The notes: generated from the sequence alone by a model not told the origin. Positions 11,645 to 23,560 are shown, numbered from the stretch's first letter. The stretch: 64,000 nt of DNA from Heterocephalus glaber (GCF_000247695.1 NW_004624734.1:7962633-8026632); one strand, 5' to 3'. Made by a program: numbers and translations.

Positions 11645-11783
11645 TTTTTGAGACAAGGTCTCACTATGCAGTTGAGGCTGTCCTTGAACTCACTGTGTAG
11701 CCCAGGCTGGTGAATTCACTGCGATCCTCCTGCCTCAGCCTCTTGAGTGCTGGGATTGCAGGCATGCGCCACCACACCTAGCT
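11645..11783 (-). repeat. B1 SINE, minus strand
   Basis: Starts TTTTTGAGACAAGGTCTCAC and ends GCATGCGCCACCACACCTAG. Confidence 0.92.
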
Positions 11784-11867
11784 TTGCTGCTTTTATAAAA
11801 TATAAATATCAAGTGTGCAGGAGGCACAGGACAGGATCTGAAGACCCCTCCCTAGACCTGGCCCTTG

Positions 11868-11990
11868 TTCATGCCACTGATGAGCTGTGTGACTTTGAGT
11901 CACTTCTGACTTTTGAGATCTGAAATGAAAGAAGTAGAAAAGATCATCTCTAAATCAGTCCTCCAACTTAAAAAACTATGAGTCTTGAGT
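11868..11990 (+). repeat. MIR-like relic
   Basis: GATGAGCTGTGTGACTTTGA followed by a purine-rich block corresponds to the MIR core. Confidence 0.6.
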
Positions 11991-12139
11991 GTATTAGACA
12001 ATAACATCATTTAACATGACTAAACATTGCCATTACTATGCTCTGAGGAATAAGCACCAGTATAAACAAGAGTGTTAAAACATAATTGCTAAACTAAAAA
12101 ACTAAAATCCTCCTACAAGAGGCTTGGTGTATTTTTCGC

Positions 12140-12530
12140 ATCCATGGGCAGCCCAGGCTACTCTATCTGGGACAGTTTTAAGTGTGTGTTCGATTCGGAG
12201 GTCATTGTAAATTCACAGATGTTTAGAAGAAATTACACAGAATGGCCCCTGTTCTACCTTCCCGGTTCCCCCATGGTGGCACTGCACGAAGCCATGGTGC
12301 AGTACCAGGACTCAGGTTCTGACCACAGGCATGGATTCATACAGAATGCAGCCCCTCGGGATTGGCTCTCTTCCCTCAGCTCATCCTCCAGAGAGCCACC
12401 CAGGCAGCTGCTATTCCGTCAGCTCATTCCTCTTTCTTGCTGAGTTGTGTCCCGCGGCACGGACATATCGTGCCCCCTTGATTGGACATCGGGTTGCTGT
12501 GTCCAGCTCCTGGCCCTTCTGTGTAAAACT
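12140..12530 (-). repeat. Possible old L1 fragment
   Basis: TTTAGAAGAAATTACACAGA followed by the TTCTTGCTGAGTTGTGTCC block recalls antisense L1M sequence. The similarity is weak. Confidence 0.35.
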
Positions 12531-13107
12531 GCCACGCACATTCTCTGCACAAGTCTTCACATCTCAGTCTGAGGGGGTTGCAGCAATGAAATGCACAGAA
12601 CATAGCGATAACAGCGCTGCATGTCAGCAAATGCTAGTTGTGAAGACAGCAGGAAGCCAGGGGCAAAGAGAGGAGAGGCAGCTCGAGTCTTTGGGGAAGG
12701 GCCCCTGCTTTGGGTGGGCTGGGAGCTAATCTCGAATGAGTAACAGTAATACTGGATGTTAAGGTCTTGCTTACCTATATGACTAATGTGATCCTCAGCA
12801 CCAACTTCATGGTGGCTACTATTTATCATTGGGTTTTACAAAAGACAGAACAGAGGTGATAACTTGCCTATCACCCACGACTCACCTGGGGTCCTGCCCA
12901 GCGCCCGCCCACTCTTAATCACTTGACTTCTATCTGGCAGCAATAATGGAGCAGCATTTTCTGGTTATGAATCAATTCCAGTCTATTTCTTAGAGCTCTG
13001 TTGCAACCCAGAATTGTTACTGAGTTCCTTCTGGGTCCAGGTTATTGATGAGAAGTCAAAATATTTGGCAACGGAACACCGCTGGCTTTAGTAATAGGCA
13101 AGAAGTC

Positions 13108-13228
13108 TTGGTGTACCTGTGTAATCCCAGCACTCAGGAGGCTGAGGCAGGAAGATCACCACCAGTTCAAGGCCAGCCTGGGCTACTTAATGTGACTCTG
13201 TCTCAACAAAAAGAGAAAAGAAAGAAGT
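13108..13228 (+). repeat. B1 SINE
   Basis: TGTAATCCCAGCACTCAGGA and CAGCCTGGGCTACTTAATGT are B1 landmarks. AAGAAGTCT is repeated on each side (near 13101 and 13222). Confidence 0.88.
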
Positions 13229-13279
13229 CTCTGTGTGACATTTCCTGCCAGAGGGAGAGCACCAACCCAGAGGGCTGCT

Positions 13280-13287
13280 TTGTGTGT

Positions 13288-13320
<33 letters not shown>
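13280..13320. repeat. (GT)n microsatellite
   Basis: A GT run with two GC interruptions. Confidence 0.95.
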
Positions 13321-13477
13321 CATGCGCGCATGCCAAGGGCAGGGCTGAAGCTTCTGGTTATGTTAGTTATGTGCAAATGCACCAAGAAAACACAATTACC
13401 AGCTGTACCAGGGCTGCTGAGCCCCTTTCAGACAATGAGCGAGGTTTTGCATTCTTGGAACTGCTACCTACCTGGCA

Positions 13478-13808
13478 CAGTGGACCCTTGACTTACGAAC
13501 TCAATTCCTTCCCTAGGGCTGGTTGTAACTCAGGTTGCTCAACTGAAGCCTCAGGCTCTGTGTAGAGACACAGCCTTCAAAGTCTCCTTAGAGAGACACT
13601 GGCCCGGGATTTCTCAGTTAACCCCACACAGGAGAGGCTGCTGTTGTCTTCCTTTCAGAACTCTTTAAGGGTTAAATCTGAGACCATCTGGAAACACAAG
13701 CAGCTGCCATTTGGGTCCTAACTCAAGACTTTGTAAGTTAACAGTTAAATTCTGGTCGTAACTCAAGTTGTTCGTATGTCAGTTCAGTTATAACTCAAGG
13801 GTCCACTG
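13478..13808. mobile_element. Palindromic non-autonomous DNA transposon
   Basis: The left end is CAGTGGACCCTTGACTTA and the right end, inverted, is CAGTGGACCCTTGAGTTA, so the terminal inverted repeats differ at one of 18 positions. Internal GTAACTCAGGTTGCTC and GTAACTCAAGTTGTTCGTA repeat the motif. The length of 331 bases and the lack of any frame make it a MITE-like element. The family (Tc1/mariner-type is likely from the CAGTGGACCCTTGA end) is not settled, and the flanking dinucleotides are CA on both sides, not TA. Confidence 0.75.
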
Positions 13809-14245
13809 CAGGTCACACCTATGTGTGGCTCACTCATTGGTCCCTAAGCAGGCGATGTGTGCTCACCCTTGGAGTGTTGTCCTTCGGGTTTCAACAGCTG
13901 TGCACTCTGAAGCTGGCTTGTTTGCATGTTGGGTTTTGGTTTGAAAGTCAAATGCAACTTTCATAACATCCGTGCTTCCGGCCCTGGGGCTGCAGAATGA
14001 AAAGCTCGCTAGATCACACCCTCCAGACTTGGTGTCTCTCTGTGCTTGGCATCCCAGGGTCACCCTCCCAACCTCCCCACATCCACGCTGGGGGGCCCAC
14101 TCTTGGTGCCCTCCTTGTGACAGCTGCCTTGGGGGTTGTACAGAATAATGACGACCACCACATGCTACCAACTGGGAATCCACGAGGATATGTCCTTCAC
14201 GGCAAATGCCTTCCCCGTGCAAAACTTCACAACAGAAACAACTTC

Positions 14246-14312
14246 CTGGGCTACACGAGGTCAGCCTAGTACTAGCAAGGTCCTGTCTCAAACAAACAAA
14301 AGCAAAAAACAG
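14246..14312 (+). repeat. B1 SINE 3' fragment
   Basis: CTGGGCTACACGAGGTCAGC, then GGTCCTGTCTCAAACAAAC. Confidence 0.7.
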
Positions 14313-16857
14313 AAAGGAAGACTTCTCCAGAAGACGATTCATGTTTCTGCTCCCTGGAGACATATTTTTGGAAGTTGCTGATTTGTCTCCTGGCTTTTGC
14401 CAGGCGTGGCTGTTGTGAACAGGTGATGATGTTAGAAGCTCTGATAGGCAGGGTGCCCAGGCAGTGGGGCAGGGCCTGAGCCCCGGGGCATGGTCTTGGC
14501 ACCCAAATTAGGGCGGTGTAAGCCACACAGGCTTGAGCCCGCTGGCCTCCCTAGACAAGCAGCGGGGAGGAAGCCTAGGCTCACTCGGGCCAGCTTAGCT
14601 CAGTGGGCTAGTGAAGGTCAAGCAGGTCACGTGTCTGTATACAACCTGTCGCTCTGGGTGACAATTCTTTTTTTGTTTGTTTGTTTTGGTTTCCTACTGA
14701 GCCGTGATACTTCCCTGACAGCCAAGCTAACTTTCATTGCACAGCCTCATTCTGTAAAACCTTAGAATTTTGTCTCAATGACTGGCATCAAACACACACA
14801 GATAAAATGCTTTCCAAACGGATTGCTGCAACTGCAGTGGTGTGGTGTGTGGCCCAGGAATCTGAAAACCTGTAATCTAACTGGTGACGTGAAAGCCGTG
14901 TTCCGCAGAGAGAAGCAGCCTCGTAAAAGGGCAGGAGAGAAAATGTCACCCCATCCTGCTGGCCTTGGGCCTTGCAAGGTCTCTGCTGGCACCGGGCCTC
15001 GGCTCAGGCCAGGAGCTTGCACAACCCAGGCGGTTTCTCAGTCTGCGTGTCCGCCACTGATGACCCCGGGCGGATGACAGGATCTGCTCTGCTCCGTTCC
15101 TGACTACACAGCTGCCCTGAGACAGGGGCTCACAACCTAGTAAAGACCTGACAGATTCCCAGGCCAACTCCTTTGTGTCCCAGAGTCCCCGGGAGGTTAG
15201 GGAACACGAGACTGCTCCAGCTCACGCATGTTTACCTCACTGCCAAGTGCAGCAGGCCCAGGGGCCTTACCTGGCCTCTCCCTGTGGCTCCGACAATCCC
15301 CATCACTCAGTCCACAAACCCCTGGCTCTCGTTTCTCTACCTGCCTCCTTTTCAGTCTGTTCCCCTCCTGCGCTCATCCCCAGGGGCTCTTCTCTGTTCC
15401 CTTCTTTCTCATTTTCCCTGCCTGGGCCTCTTACCAAAAGATCTCACCTGCTAAGACAGGAATGTCCCCTCTGCTTCACATACAACCTGACCACTCAGAT
15501 GTGCCTCAGGGACCTTGAGACTCAGAATGTCCAGAGTAACTCATGGTCTGGCCTCTGTGACATCCCAACCCTGTCCTGTGTTCCCTATGTCGGTGAGGAG
15601 CCGCCAGGGGCTAAGTGGACACCCAGTGCCCTGTCCACAATGTGCCAGTCACCAAGGGCTTTCCATCCTGCCTCCAGTGTCAACTCTGCCTGCACGGGTG
15701 CCTCTGGCCACGCCACCCAAGCACCGGAAAGGTTACATTGCACAGCTTTCTCCTGTCACTTCAGCCACCTCCTGTCTCTCCCACCGCCAATCCTCCTGCA
15801 GGCGGCCTTTCAACTCCGCAGCTTACACTCCTGCTGGGATCCTGTCTCCTCTCTCACCTCAGCTTCCCCAGGCTCCATGTCCCCAAGCTCACTGGACACC
15901 TCTGCCCAGGCTCCTTCCTCTTCCTGGAATCCCCTCCCTTTTACACAGAAGCTCCTGATCATTCTTTCCACAAGCTGTTAAAGTAAGTGTCACTGCCCTG
16001 CACCCAGCCCTCTCTGGTGCTTGGTGGCATTCTTGTCTCTGTCCCCATCCCAAGACAGTGAGGTCCATGGGATCTGGGAGTGTCTGGCTCTGTTCTCCAT
16101 CCTGTCTAGCACCACCTAGGAAGTGAGTCATCCTTCGTCCAGTGTGTCCATGCTGTAAACACACCTGCCCAGTAGTTGATTAGTAGCCAACCTGCTCATC
16201 AAACCTTCTGCTGCAATACCTACGTTTGTGTCACCCTTATTTTATACTTAATAGTGGCCGCAATAAGCAAGAGTGACACTGCCAGCACTTCAGATATGTC
16301 AAAGAGGAGTGGTAACTACTTCTGTTAAGTGAAAAGGTGAAGTACAGCAAGATATTTGGAGACCATGTTTAAAGAACTTTTATTACAGTATATTGTTACA
16401 ACTGTTCTGTTTTATGCTTGCTGTTGTTAATCTCTCATGTGGATAACTGGTAAATTCATCTCTACCATAGCTGTGTAGACCTAGGAAAAGAGTGCATAGA
16501 TGGGGTCAGTGCCATCTGAGCTCTCACTCCACCCCAGGGGGCTTGGGCCTATCCCGCCTGGATAAGGTGGGACCATTGTATGGTGAGGGTCACAGTTTGG
16601 GATTTGCTGAGACACTGTCCCATACTGCTGACCCTGTTACATGTTCTTTAGTCAGGATTTATGTAATGAGCAGGGTTAGTGCTAAGGTCGAAAGAGGAGT
16701 CCTGTCCGGAAGCAGATGGTCTCGTGCACCAGCACAATAAACAAATAAAATGCCACCTGCTCTCCTTAGAGGGCTTTGGGCCCCGGTAGCAGTGCACTAG
16801 GGCTCAGCAGCTCGGTGAAGTGCTTGTGTTCTCTGGCCCTTCCTTCTATCTGCATCC

Positions 16858-16912
16858 TGCCTCAGCCTCCCAGAGTGCTGGGATTACAGGCGTGTGCCAC
16901 CATGCCCCGTCC
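16858..16912 (-). repeat. B1 SINE fragment, minus strand
   Basis: GCCTCAGCCTCCCAGAGTGC and TACAGGCGTGTGCCACCATG only. Confidence 0.85.
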
Positions 16913-17191
16913 CTCACCACCTAAGTAATACAGTATTGCTAAGGCGCATACCATAGACTAAAATGAAGTACCCAGAGGAATAAAACTCTCGTCAGCGGGC
17001 ATAACAGAGGAAGCATTAAATGCGTTGCATATTTCTTTGAGTTCTTATCCAGAGCATTTTGGAACGTAACTTCCTTTTCCAGGTGCCCTGGAAATATTAC
17101 ACAAAGCTCTAATGGACAGGAATAGTGACGTGCACATCTTCCTCCTTCTGGCATCAAATGCTTACAGAACCCTGTCTTTAAAAACAATCTG

Positions 17192-17286
17192 TGGGGCTGG
17201 GGATTTAGCTCAGTGGTTCTGCCGCCTGCCTTGCAGGGGCAAGGGCACAAGGACCGGAGTTTGATCCCAGGTACCAAAAAAAAAAA
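17192..17286 (+). repeat. ID SINE
   Basis: GGGCTGGGGATTTAGCTCAG carries the A box and GGAGTTTGATCCC the B box, ending in a 12-base A tail. Confidence 0.93.
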
Positions 17287-17565
17287 ACCAGTCTCAATGT
17301 GTTTAACTGTTTATCTCCTATGGGTCCCACCTGCTTTCAGTGTCAGTCTCTTTCACTGCTTCGCATCAGCGCTGGCTGGGAAGTGTATTAGTCTCAGGGA
17401 GAGTAGGGTCTCCCCAGAGCTGGGCAAACTAATCGTCCCCAGCCTGGAATCGGCCCTTAGCAGTGCAGCCCCAGCTTCCTGAGCACAATGGATGGGCGCC
17501 CCCTACCCGCCTCGCAGGGTAAGACAGGGACTCATGAGGAACTGTCCCAAACCCAGTGACAGGGT

Positions 17566-17720
17566 TGCTGCGTGTGGTGGCACGTGCCTGTGATCCCAGC
17601 ACTCGGGAGCCTGAGGCAGGAGGATTGGATCACCTCACGGTGGAGGCCAGCCTGGGCTACACAGAGTTCAAGGCCAGCCTGAACTTCAGAGCCAGACCTG
17701 TCCCAAAAGAAAAAAAAAAT
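17566..17720 (+). repeat. B1 SINE (long 3' half)
   Basis: The CAGCCTGGGCTACACAGAGT block is followed by a second AGTTCAAGGCCAGCCTGAAC block, the duplicated 3' half seen in many B1 copies of this genome. Confidence 0.92.
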
Positions 17721-18007
17721 CCTTTGAGGAGGGGCAGAGTATTGGCTGCGTCTGGAGAAGGCTGGACAGTGCCTGTGAGTTGTCCCGGGCTTGGTATGCG
17801 GTGTGAAGGGCTGAAGCACTGCGGACCTGTGCGCTAGAGCCGCCCTGCTAAAGCTGTGAGGCAGAATTGCCAGATGCTCACACAGGAGAGGGGAGACCAC
17901 GCAGTACCATCTCAGGGCTCTTTGGGTTGTTCAAGTTTGCAAGTGAGGCCTAGTCACCAAACACAAAAGAAAACAGAGCGAAAAGCAAAGGATTTCCTCT
18001 TTCCACT

Positions 18008-18150
18008 TTGTTTTGGAGACAAAGTCTCACTATGTAGATCAGGCTGGACTTGAACTTGCTACGTAGCCCAGGCTGGCCTCGAATTTGCAGTGATCCTCCT
18101 GCCTCAGCTTCTGAGTGCTAGGACTACAGGCATGCGTCACCACGCTTGGT
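18008..18150 (-). repeat. B1 SINE, minus strand
   Basis: GAGACAAAGTCTCACTATGT through GGCATGCGTCACCACGCTTG, with the doubled 3' half. Confidence 0.92.
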
Positions 18151-18351
18151 TACAGCACGTTTTAAAAGCTGGATATAACTGCTTCATAATAGTCCTTTAT
18201 TAAATGTGTTTGAAACTGGCTCTCTGAAATTTGTTGTACTTTCAAGAATACAGTTTAGAATTAACAAATGGTATTCTTCTGGCCATAAAAGCAGGGGGGA
18301 AAAAACTTAAAATCCTCCAATTTTCTCTTAAAAAGGAAAATGAGTTGGTTA

Positions 18352-18530
18352 CGTTATAACGCCAGCTACTTGGGAGGCTGAGGCAGGCAGATTGTTAAAT
18401 TCTAGGCCAGACTGGGCCACTTAGCAAGGCCCTGTCTCAAAATAAGAGCAGGCTGGGGTGTAGCTCAGTGATAGAGAGTTCTAGCCTAGCATGTGTAAGG
18501 CCCTGGGTTCTGTCTAAACTAAACGAAAGG
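18352..18530 (+). repeat. B1-ID dimeric SINE
   Basis: CTTGGGAGGCTGAGGCAGGC leads into GGCTGGGGTGTAGCTCAGTG and AGGCCCTGGGTTCTGTCT. Confidence 0.85.
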
Positions 18531-19036
18531 AAAACGACTAGTTAAGGTCTCGACTGACCTCCAACCCTAACTCCCTCCCCAGTAAAACGGGTGTACTTCC
18601 CTCTTTGCTAGAAGAATTGTTGAAAGTTTACAGAAATGGACTCCCACAATAGCAAGATTTAATATTGAAGGCATGAAATTATGAAGGCTCTGAGGAGGGT
18701 GTAAGAAGGAAATTCTGCCTCATCCTGGACAGTACTTGACCTTGGCAGTACAGTGTAACCACGCTTCCAAAGAAAACAAACTTCCTGAGTGTTCTTGGGG
18801 CTGCGGTGCAGTGATTATCCGAGAGGGCAGCTCGCTGCTGGATGCATCTTCCTTGGGGCTTTCACACTGAGGCCTAGGCTCCCTGTTAGAGGTTCTGGAA
18901 TGCAGTGAGTGGAGTTACAGAAACTATTTGCTGGCAAAAAAGAACAGAGCACAAAACATGAACACTGTTCCCCACAGGCAGGTGGCTGAGGAAAAGCCAA
19001 TTTTTCTCTCACCTCTAATCAAAAGGCTTAGCAAGT

Positions 19037-19154
19037 TTTTTTGTTTTGTTTTTTGAGACAGGTCTTGCTATGTAGTCCAGGATGGCCTTGAACTCAGTAT
19101 GTAGCCCTGGCTGGCCTCAGCCTCCCAAAGGAGCATGTGCTATCACGCCTGGCT
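19037..19154 (-). repeat. B1 SINE, minus strand
   Basis: TTTTTTGAGACAGGTCTTGC with an internal deletion near its end. Confidence 0.85.
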
Positions 19155-19204
19155 ACCAAGTTTTTGATTGCCATTTAATTCTTTGTGTATGAATGTACAT
19201 GCAT

Positions 19205-19303
19205 GTTTTGAGACAGGGTTTCCCTGTGTTGCATAGGGTGGCCTAGAACTCATCATCTTCCTGCTTCCCAAGTATCTGGGTCTGCAGAATTGTGGCTCTG
19301 CCC
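19205..19303 (-). repeat. B1 SINE, minus strand, diverged
   Basis: TTTTGAGACAGGGTTTCCCT; the distal part is degraded. Confidence 0.75.
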
Positions 19304-19310
19304 TTGGCAA

Positions 19311-19985
19311 TTTTTTTTTTAAATTAAGTTTATTGGTACATTTTTAGATATACAGTATGATGACATTCATCATTGGTAATTTGTACCTTTACATGATATA
19401 TCTTGATTCTTATTTGTTCCCCATTCCCCTGCCTTCCCTTCAACCCCTCCACATCTATTTATAAAGACTTTATTTCCATTTTTTCCTTTTCTCATATTTA
19501 TTCCTTTCCCCTTCTCCTCCCACTTCCCCTTTGGACCTTTTCTTCCTATTTCACATTTTCTATAATACATTTTGATCTTTATTTACACTTTAAGTTTTTC
19601 ACACTAGAGAAGCTATTTGGTATTACACATGTGTGTCCTATTTATTTCACTTAAGAGTATCGCCTCAATGTGCATCCACTTAGCTATAAATGTCTCTAGT
19701 TTCTTATTCTTTATGGCTGAGTAGTACTCCACTTTATAAAAAATCTTCTTTATCCAGTTTCCAGTTGATGGGCACTTGGGCCATTTCCAAGTCTTAGCTA
19801 TGAACATGGGTGCACATATATCGCTATGGTATGATTCTTTTAATTCTTTGGGGAAGATCCCCAGCAGGGGAATAGCTGGGTCAAATGGGACTTCCAGTCC
19901 TAGCTCTTTGAGGAATCTCCACACTGATTCCCACAGTGGTTGCACCAGTCTACACTCCAGCAGTGGAGCAGGGTTACCTGGAAAA
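19311..19985 (-). mobile_element. 5'-truncated L1 (ORF2 end and 3' UTR), minus strand
   Basis: The minus-strand frame at 19613-19945 encodes an L1 ORF2 C-terminal stretch containing VPFDPAIPLLGI and YYSAIKNKKLETFIAKWM. The A-rich 3' UTR ends in poly(A), seen as T at 19311-19320. The 5' part is missing, as in most L1 copies. Confidence 0.93.
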
Positions 19986-21983
19986 TTCTAAATGCAACCA
20001 TACAACAGGAGATCTGAGGCTCTTTGCTTTGGAATAAAATACAACTCTCAGTAGAATAAAGTCCAACACACTACAATTCTAAAGGCCCGAGAGCTTGGTC
20101 CTCAGTGTGAGAAAGAAGCAGGAGGACAACAGGGGAGATGGGGTGAGGACAGTGCTTCTGATTTCTTCATCATCTTTGGACTGAAAGTGTTGCCATAATT
20201 TTACAAAGCATAAAGAAAAATCACTGTTGTCCATAATCTGTACAGGCAGGGCCAGCAGATACCATTCAGACAGGAACTTTCTGCCAGGCTTGCTGGTGAT
20301 GTAGTGAGTGATTCAGTGGGAATATAAAATGGCATGTAAAGGCAACAAAATGTGTTGAGAAGCAGTGCTGTCGTCTTATAAACAAGACGTCATAAATAAG
20401 TATCAAAGGGACATAATTTGGAGACCGAAATGTCTGAGAACCATTATCCCAGGATTAATGTAAGGTTCAAGTGGATTTATGGACACAAAAGTTGTTTTGA
20501 AGAAGAAAAATGACTGTAAACACACAAGACATCATGTTGGGGTAATCATTTTGGAGCAGGGGAGCAGAGTACAAACTGGTTCCCTCCACTCTGCAATCCT
20601 TACATAAAGAAATCTTGAAATATCCATAACCTTCAGCAGACATCACAAGCAATTTTCAAAAATCCACCAAGGGGAAATTAGGAGGGGTGGGAAAACACTG
20701 AGGAAAACCAGAAGTTGTATTTCATGATCCTTAGGGCTGGAAGCCAGGCCCAAACCCCGTACTCCAAATCCCAGGGCAGAACCAGGTTCTTGAGGCTTTC
20801 AGGCTTCTCACAAATGCTCCCCCACCTCCTGGGTCTGCTCTGGTCTCACCACACCCCATCAAGGCACACGGTCCCTCTGAGGGCAGGCTGGGGAACTGGC
20901 CCTCCTGTGGGCAAGAAGGAATACCAAAACCGAGGCCATTCCCAGGCCTGCACAGTAGTTATACAAGCAGCTGCCTTGTCAGAGGTAGTCAGAATTCAAA
21001 AGGCATGTTTAACTCTGCACTGGGGATTAGATTCCCTGGGAGGGCGGGTCTTTGCCTTGTTCCTCATGTAACACTATTCTGGTGTTGGGGAGTCAAGTTA
21101 ATTATGGGTCTGCAGTGAGTGATCTATGAAGTTATGGGGTAAAAGCAAGGGCTGCACACGGTAAGATTTCAGGTTGCAGCTCCCGGGCTGGGTCCCAAAA
21201 GCTATTTCAGCTCAGGAATGTTTGGTGCCTCTGCCCTTTGTGTAACCCAAGCAGCCACTTTTCCCTCCAGACACTTGAACCAGTTCCCCATCAGGGACTT
21301 GGGAAACACCTTCTTCTCAGGGTTGAGGAACAAGAATGCTGCCATGGGAGGAAGGCAAGGGAGGGAAAACAGCACCTTGCTGAGGGTCCCTATGAAATGT
21401 CACCCAGACCCTGGGACCCTTTGCTGGGGCTGAGACAGGAAGAGCCTATCTCAAATCCCAAGTGTTCATGCTATGGACTCAGTGGTGAATTCATTTCGAG
21501 TGAAGTCTTATTTATACATAAGCACAGAGAAGAAAAGCATTTTTAGATGCCTGAGTCAGCATGATTACAAGGTGACCAGTTTGGGAATTAATTTGTGGTG
21601 AATTTGTGATTTCATTTTATGGCCCTACTTGTAGGAGTCACTAAGTTTCTGTGGATGTCTCATCTGCAGGGAGAGATGACCAACCCAGGCTCATTACCAA
21701 CAACAGAGATGACTGCAGCTGAACTGCAGACCCCTGACCACTGTTTTACGAGTACATTTTGTCATGTTTTCATCATTAAGTTACAGAAAGAAGAATCTCA
21801 AGACTAAAGTGTCGAGTCATATATAAAAGTTTAATGCTTTGGAAGAAATACTTTGAATGTTGTTTTCTTTGCAGCTTAAGATCACTGCTATTGGGTACTA
21901 ATACTCCAGGAATAGTATTTTCTCAAACCCAGAATTTGCTTATTGTAGTTGTGTTTTACTAAAAATAAATTGCTATTATTATT

Positions 21984-22065
21984 TTTTGTGGTGCTACATG
22001 TCAAAACCAGGGGCCTGTGCATGCTAGGTAAGCCCTCAACCACTCAGCTACATCTGAAGCCCCCT
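21984..22065 (-). repeat. ID SINE, minus strand
   Basis: TTTTGTGGTGCTACATGTCA through CTCAGCTACATCTGAAGCCC, diverged. Confidence 0.75.
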
Positions 22066-22559
22066 AAAAAGTTAGACGTGTCATTTCAATCTCTTTGGCT
22101 GAGATACTTGGAACTGCTTTCCTGCCTTTGCTATCAAAGCCACCCCCTTTAGTTCCCCAAAAGAGCTCTGGCATGCCCTCCCATCCCTTAGCTTTCGCAT
22201 ATGTTCTTATCCCCTACTCTACACAACCCAGTGGCTCCACTGTAATTTTGAAAAAACAGCTTTGTACTCTTCCTGCTCCAGGATTACTTTCAATTTTTCA
22301 CGATACCTGTATTCGCAACTTAACAAAACATCTGACAACTAGAAAAAACAACTGTACTTACGAAGCCAGTAATATATATATACCAGGTCAGGGATATGAT
22401 ACTCCCTACTACAACTCTGTCTCAGATCCGCAGAAGTTTGTGAATTCTCTCTCCTAGGCCATACACAAGCATAATTAGACAATTCACAGTAACCAATAAA
22501 CAATGCAGGTTTTTAGGAACAAACTGTCATATTTACTGTTTTTTTAAAAAGGAACTTAC

Positions 22560-22723
22560 TCCAGTATAAGCATGAATAAATGGATGGATGCTTTTGGAAG
22601 GAATTTAGTATATTCCCTACTTCACTGGCTTCTGAAACAAGTTGCTTCAGCACAGTAGCATTTTCCACGTGTGTACCATTTCTCAGGATGCTTGTTTCTC
22701 TGGTTTACCTGGAATCAATGGAT
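22560..22723 (-). ncRNA. SNHG10: Candidate downstream exon of SNHG10
   Basis: On the minus strand TTTTCGTTTTGCAG|ATCC is a good acceptor with a pyrimidine-rich tract, placing an exon start at 22723, about 330 bases beyond the 3' end of the H/ACA RNA. The sequence after it is free of SINEs. A possible donor, CCAG|GTAAAC, lies only 15 bases in, so the exon could be tiny and spliced on. No AATAAA was found for an end, so the left border is arbitrary. Confidence 0.35.
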
Positions 22724-22851
22724 CTGCAAAACGAAAAGAGTCCAACTTAGGTCCCATATTGGGAAATTAGCAAGTATCAATAACACGGGAAGGGTGAGAA
22801 GATGACACCAAAGAGCTCCTGGGCGGGCGATGGCCTGAGTATGTTCACTCT

Positions 22852-22993
22852 GCAGTACTGGGACTGAACCAAAGGCCTTTGCACTGAGCAACATACCCAG
22901 GCCTTTTTATTTATTTTGAGGCCGGTCTTGCTAAATTGCCCAAGCTGGCCTCAAGTGCTGGGACTCCAGGCATGCACCACCGAGCTCAGCTTC
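22852..22993 (-). repeat. ID-B1 dimeric SINE, minus strand
   Basis: GCAGTACTGGGACTGAACCA is joined to TTTTGAGGCCGGTCTTGCTA. It lies in the putative SNHG10 intron, past the 3' end of the H/ACA RNA. Confidence 0.85.
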
Positions 22994-23055
22994 TCTTAGA
23001 AGTATTTCTTAAACAACTCAAGATTTTTTTTAAAAAGCTAATTTGTAGCAGTACT

Positions 23056-23325
23056 CAGTGTCCAACAGAATCCACTGTGTCTGCTAAACAATATCTTGAC
23101 TGCAAAGCTTCTCTTACTGTTGGTGGATCGATAATGACACGGCACAGCCATTATCACCGTGGCAACAGTACCCAGAAACTATCAGAGGAACATTGCACAT
23201 GGAACCGCTGGTTCTTGAGCAGGCATGCCTCAGCTTCCTCTGGAGTATGCTTTCTCTGCAAGTCTGGTTGCTCTAGGGTACCAGCAACCCCGCGCGCCTC
23301 CAAGACCACAGATCAGACTCCACCG
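23056..23325 (-). ncRNA. SCARNA13: SCARNA13 (U93)-like double box H/ACA small Cajal body RNA
   Basis: Reading the minus strand, a first hairpin is closed by AGTCTG (23314-23319) with CAGACT (23261-23266) and has an inner stem GGTTGCT/AGCAACC. It is followed at once by AGAGAA (23252-23257), which fits the box H pattern ANANNA. A second stem, AGAGGAA/TTCCTCT (23235-23241 with 23184-23190), carries TGAG in its upper part (23229-23232), a candidate CAB box for Cajal-body localisation, and is followed by ATA. The last hairpin closes CCAACAG with CTGTTGG and is directly followed by ACACTG, so box ACA sits three bases from the end. The length is about 270, close to the roughly 275 of human U93, which guides pseudouridylation of U2 and U5 snRNA. 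Its place in an intron of a transcript divergent from GLRX5 matches human SNHG10/SCARNA13. The 5' end is approximate and the name rests on structure plus synteny from memory. Confidence 0.8.
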
Positions 23326-23560
23326 AGTCCTACTCTTCGGATTCGTCCTTTTCACCCAGGAGTCACCTGTCAGCTTCTAAGCACTGCTCTAGCTGATGAC
23401 TATATCTTAAGCGATGATATGTACAATGGTGAGGACGCAACAGGAGGCTTCTTCTCTCCTAAGCGCCCCGGCTTTTCTGCTACTCATTTCTCACGCTAAC
23501 AAGCCCGGTCTCCCTGGAGATTCCGTGCTAGCACTAATTCGGTACTACCCATTTACTTCT

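Larger units (their letters stand above)
7950..22550. other. Intergenic region between the two CpG islands, no gene recognised
   Basis: This is repeat-rich mammalian intergenic DNA. Open frames here are short, or run through SINEs and C-rich sequence without recognisable domains. Stretches without an assigned feature include 14313-16857, where 15750-16180 faintly resembles an old L2 end, and 19986-21983. Confidence 0.7.

Noticed and set aside
13863..14363. 166-residue minus-strand open frame
   Set aside because: Starts inside a B1 fragment and shows no similarity or conserved pattern.
15175..15981. 268-residue plus-strand open frame
   Set aside because: Serine/proline/leucine-rich translation of C-rich sequence, no recognisable domain, no splice context, overlaps sequence resembling an old LINE.
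17490..17510. Possible CTCF motif GGGCGCCCCCTACCCG
   Set aside because: Good core but the last three positions fail the consensus.
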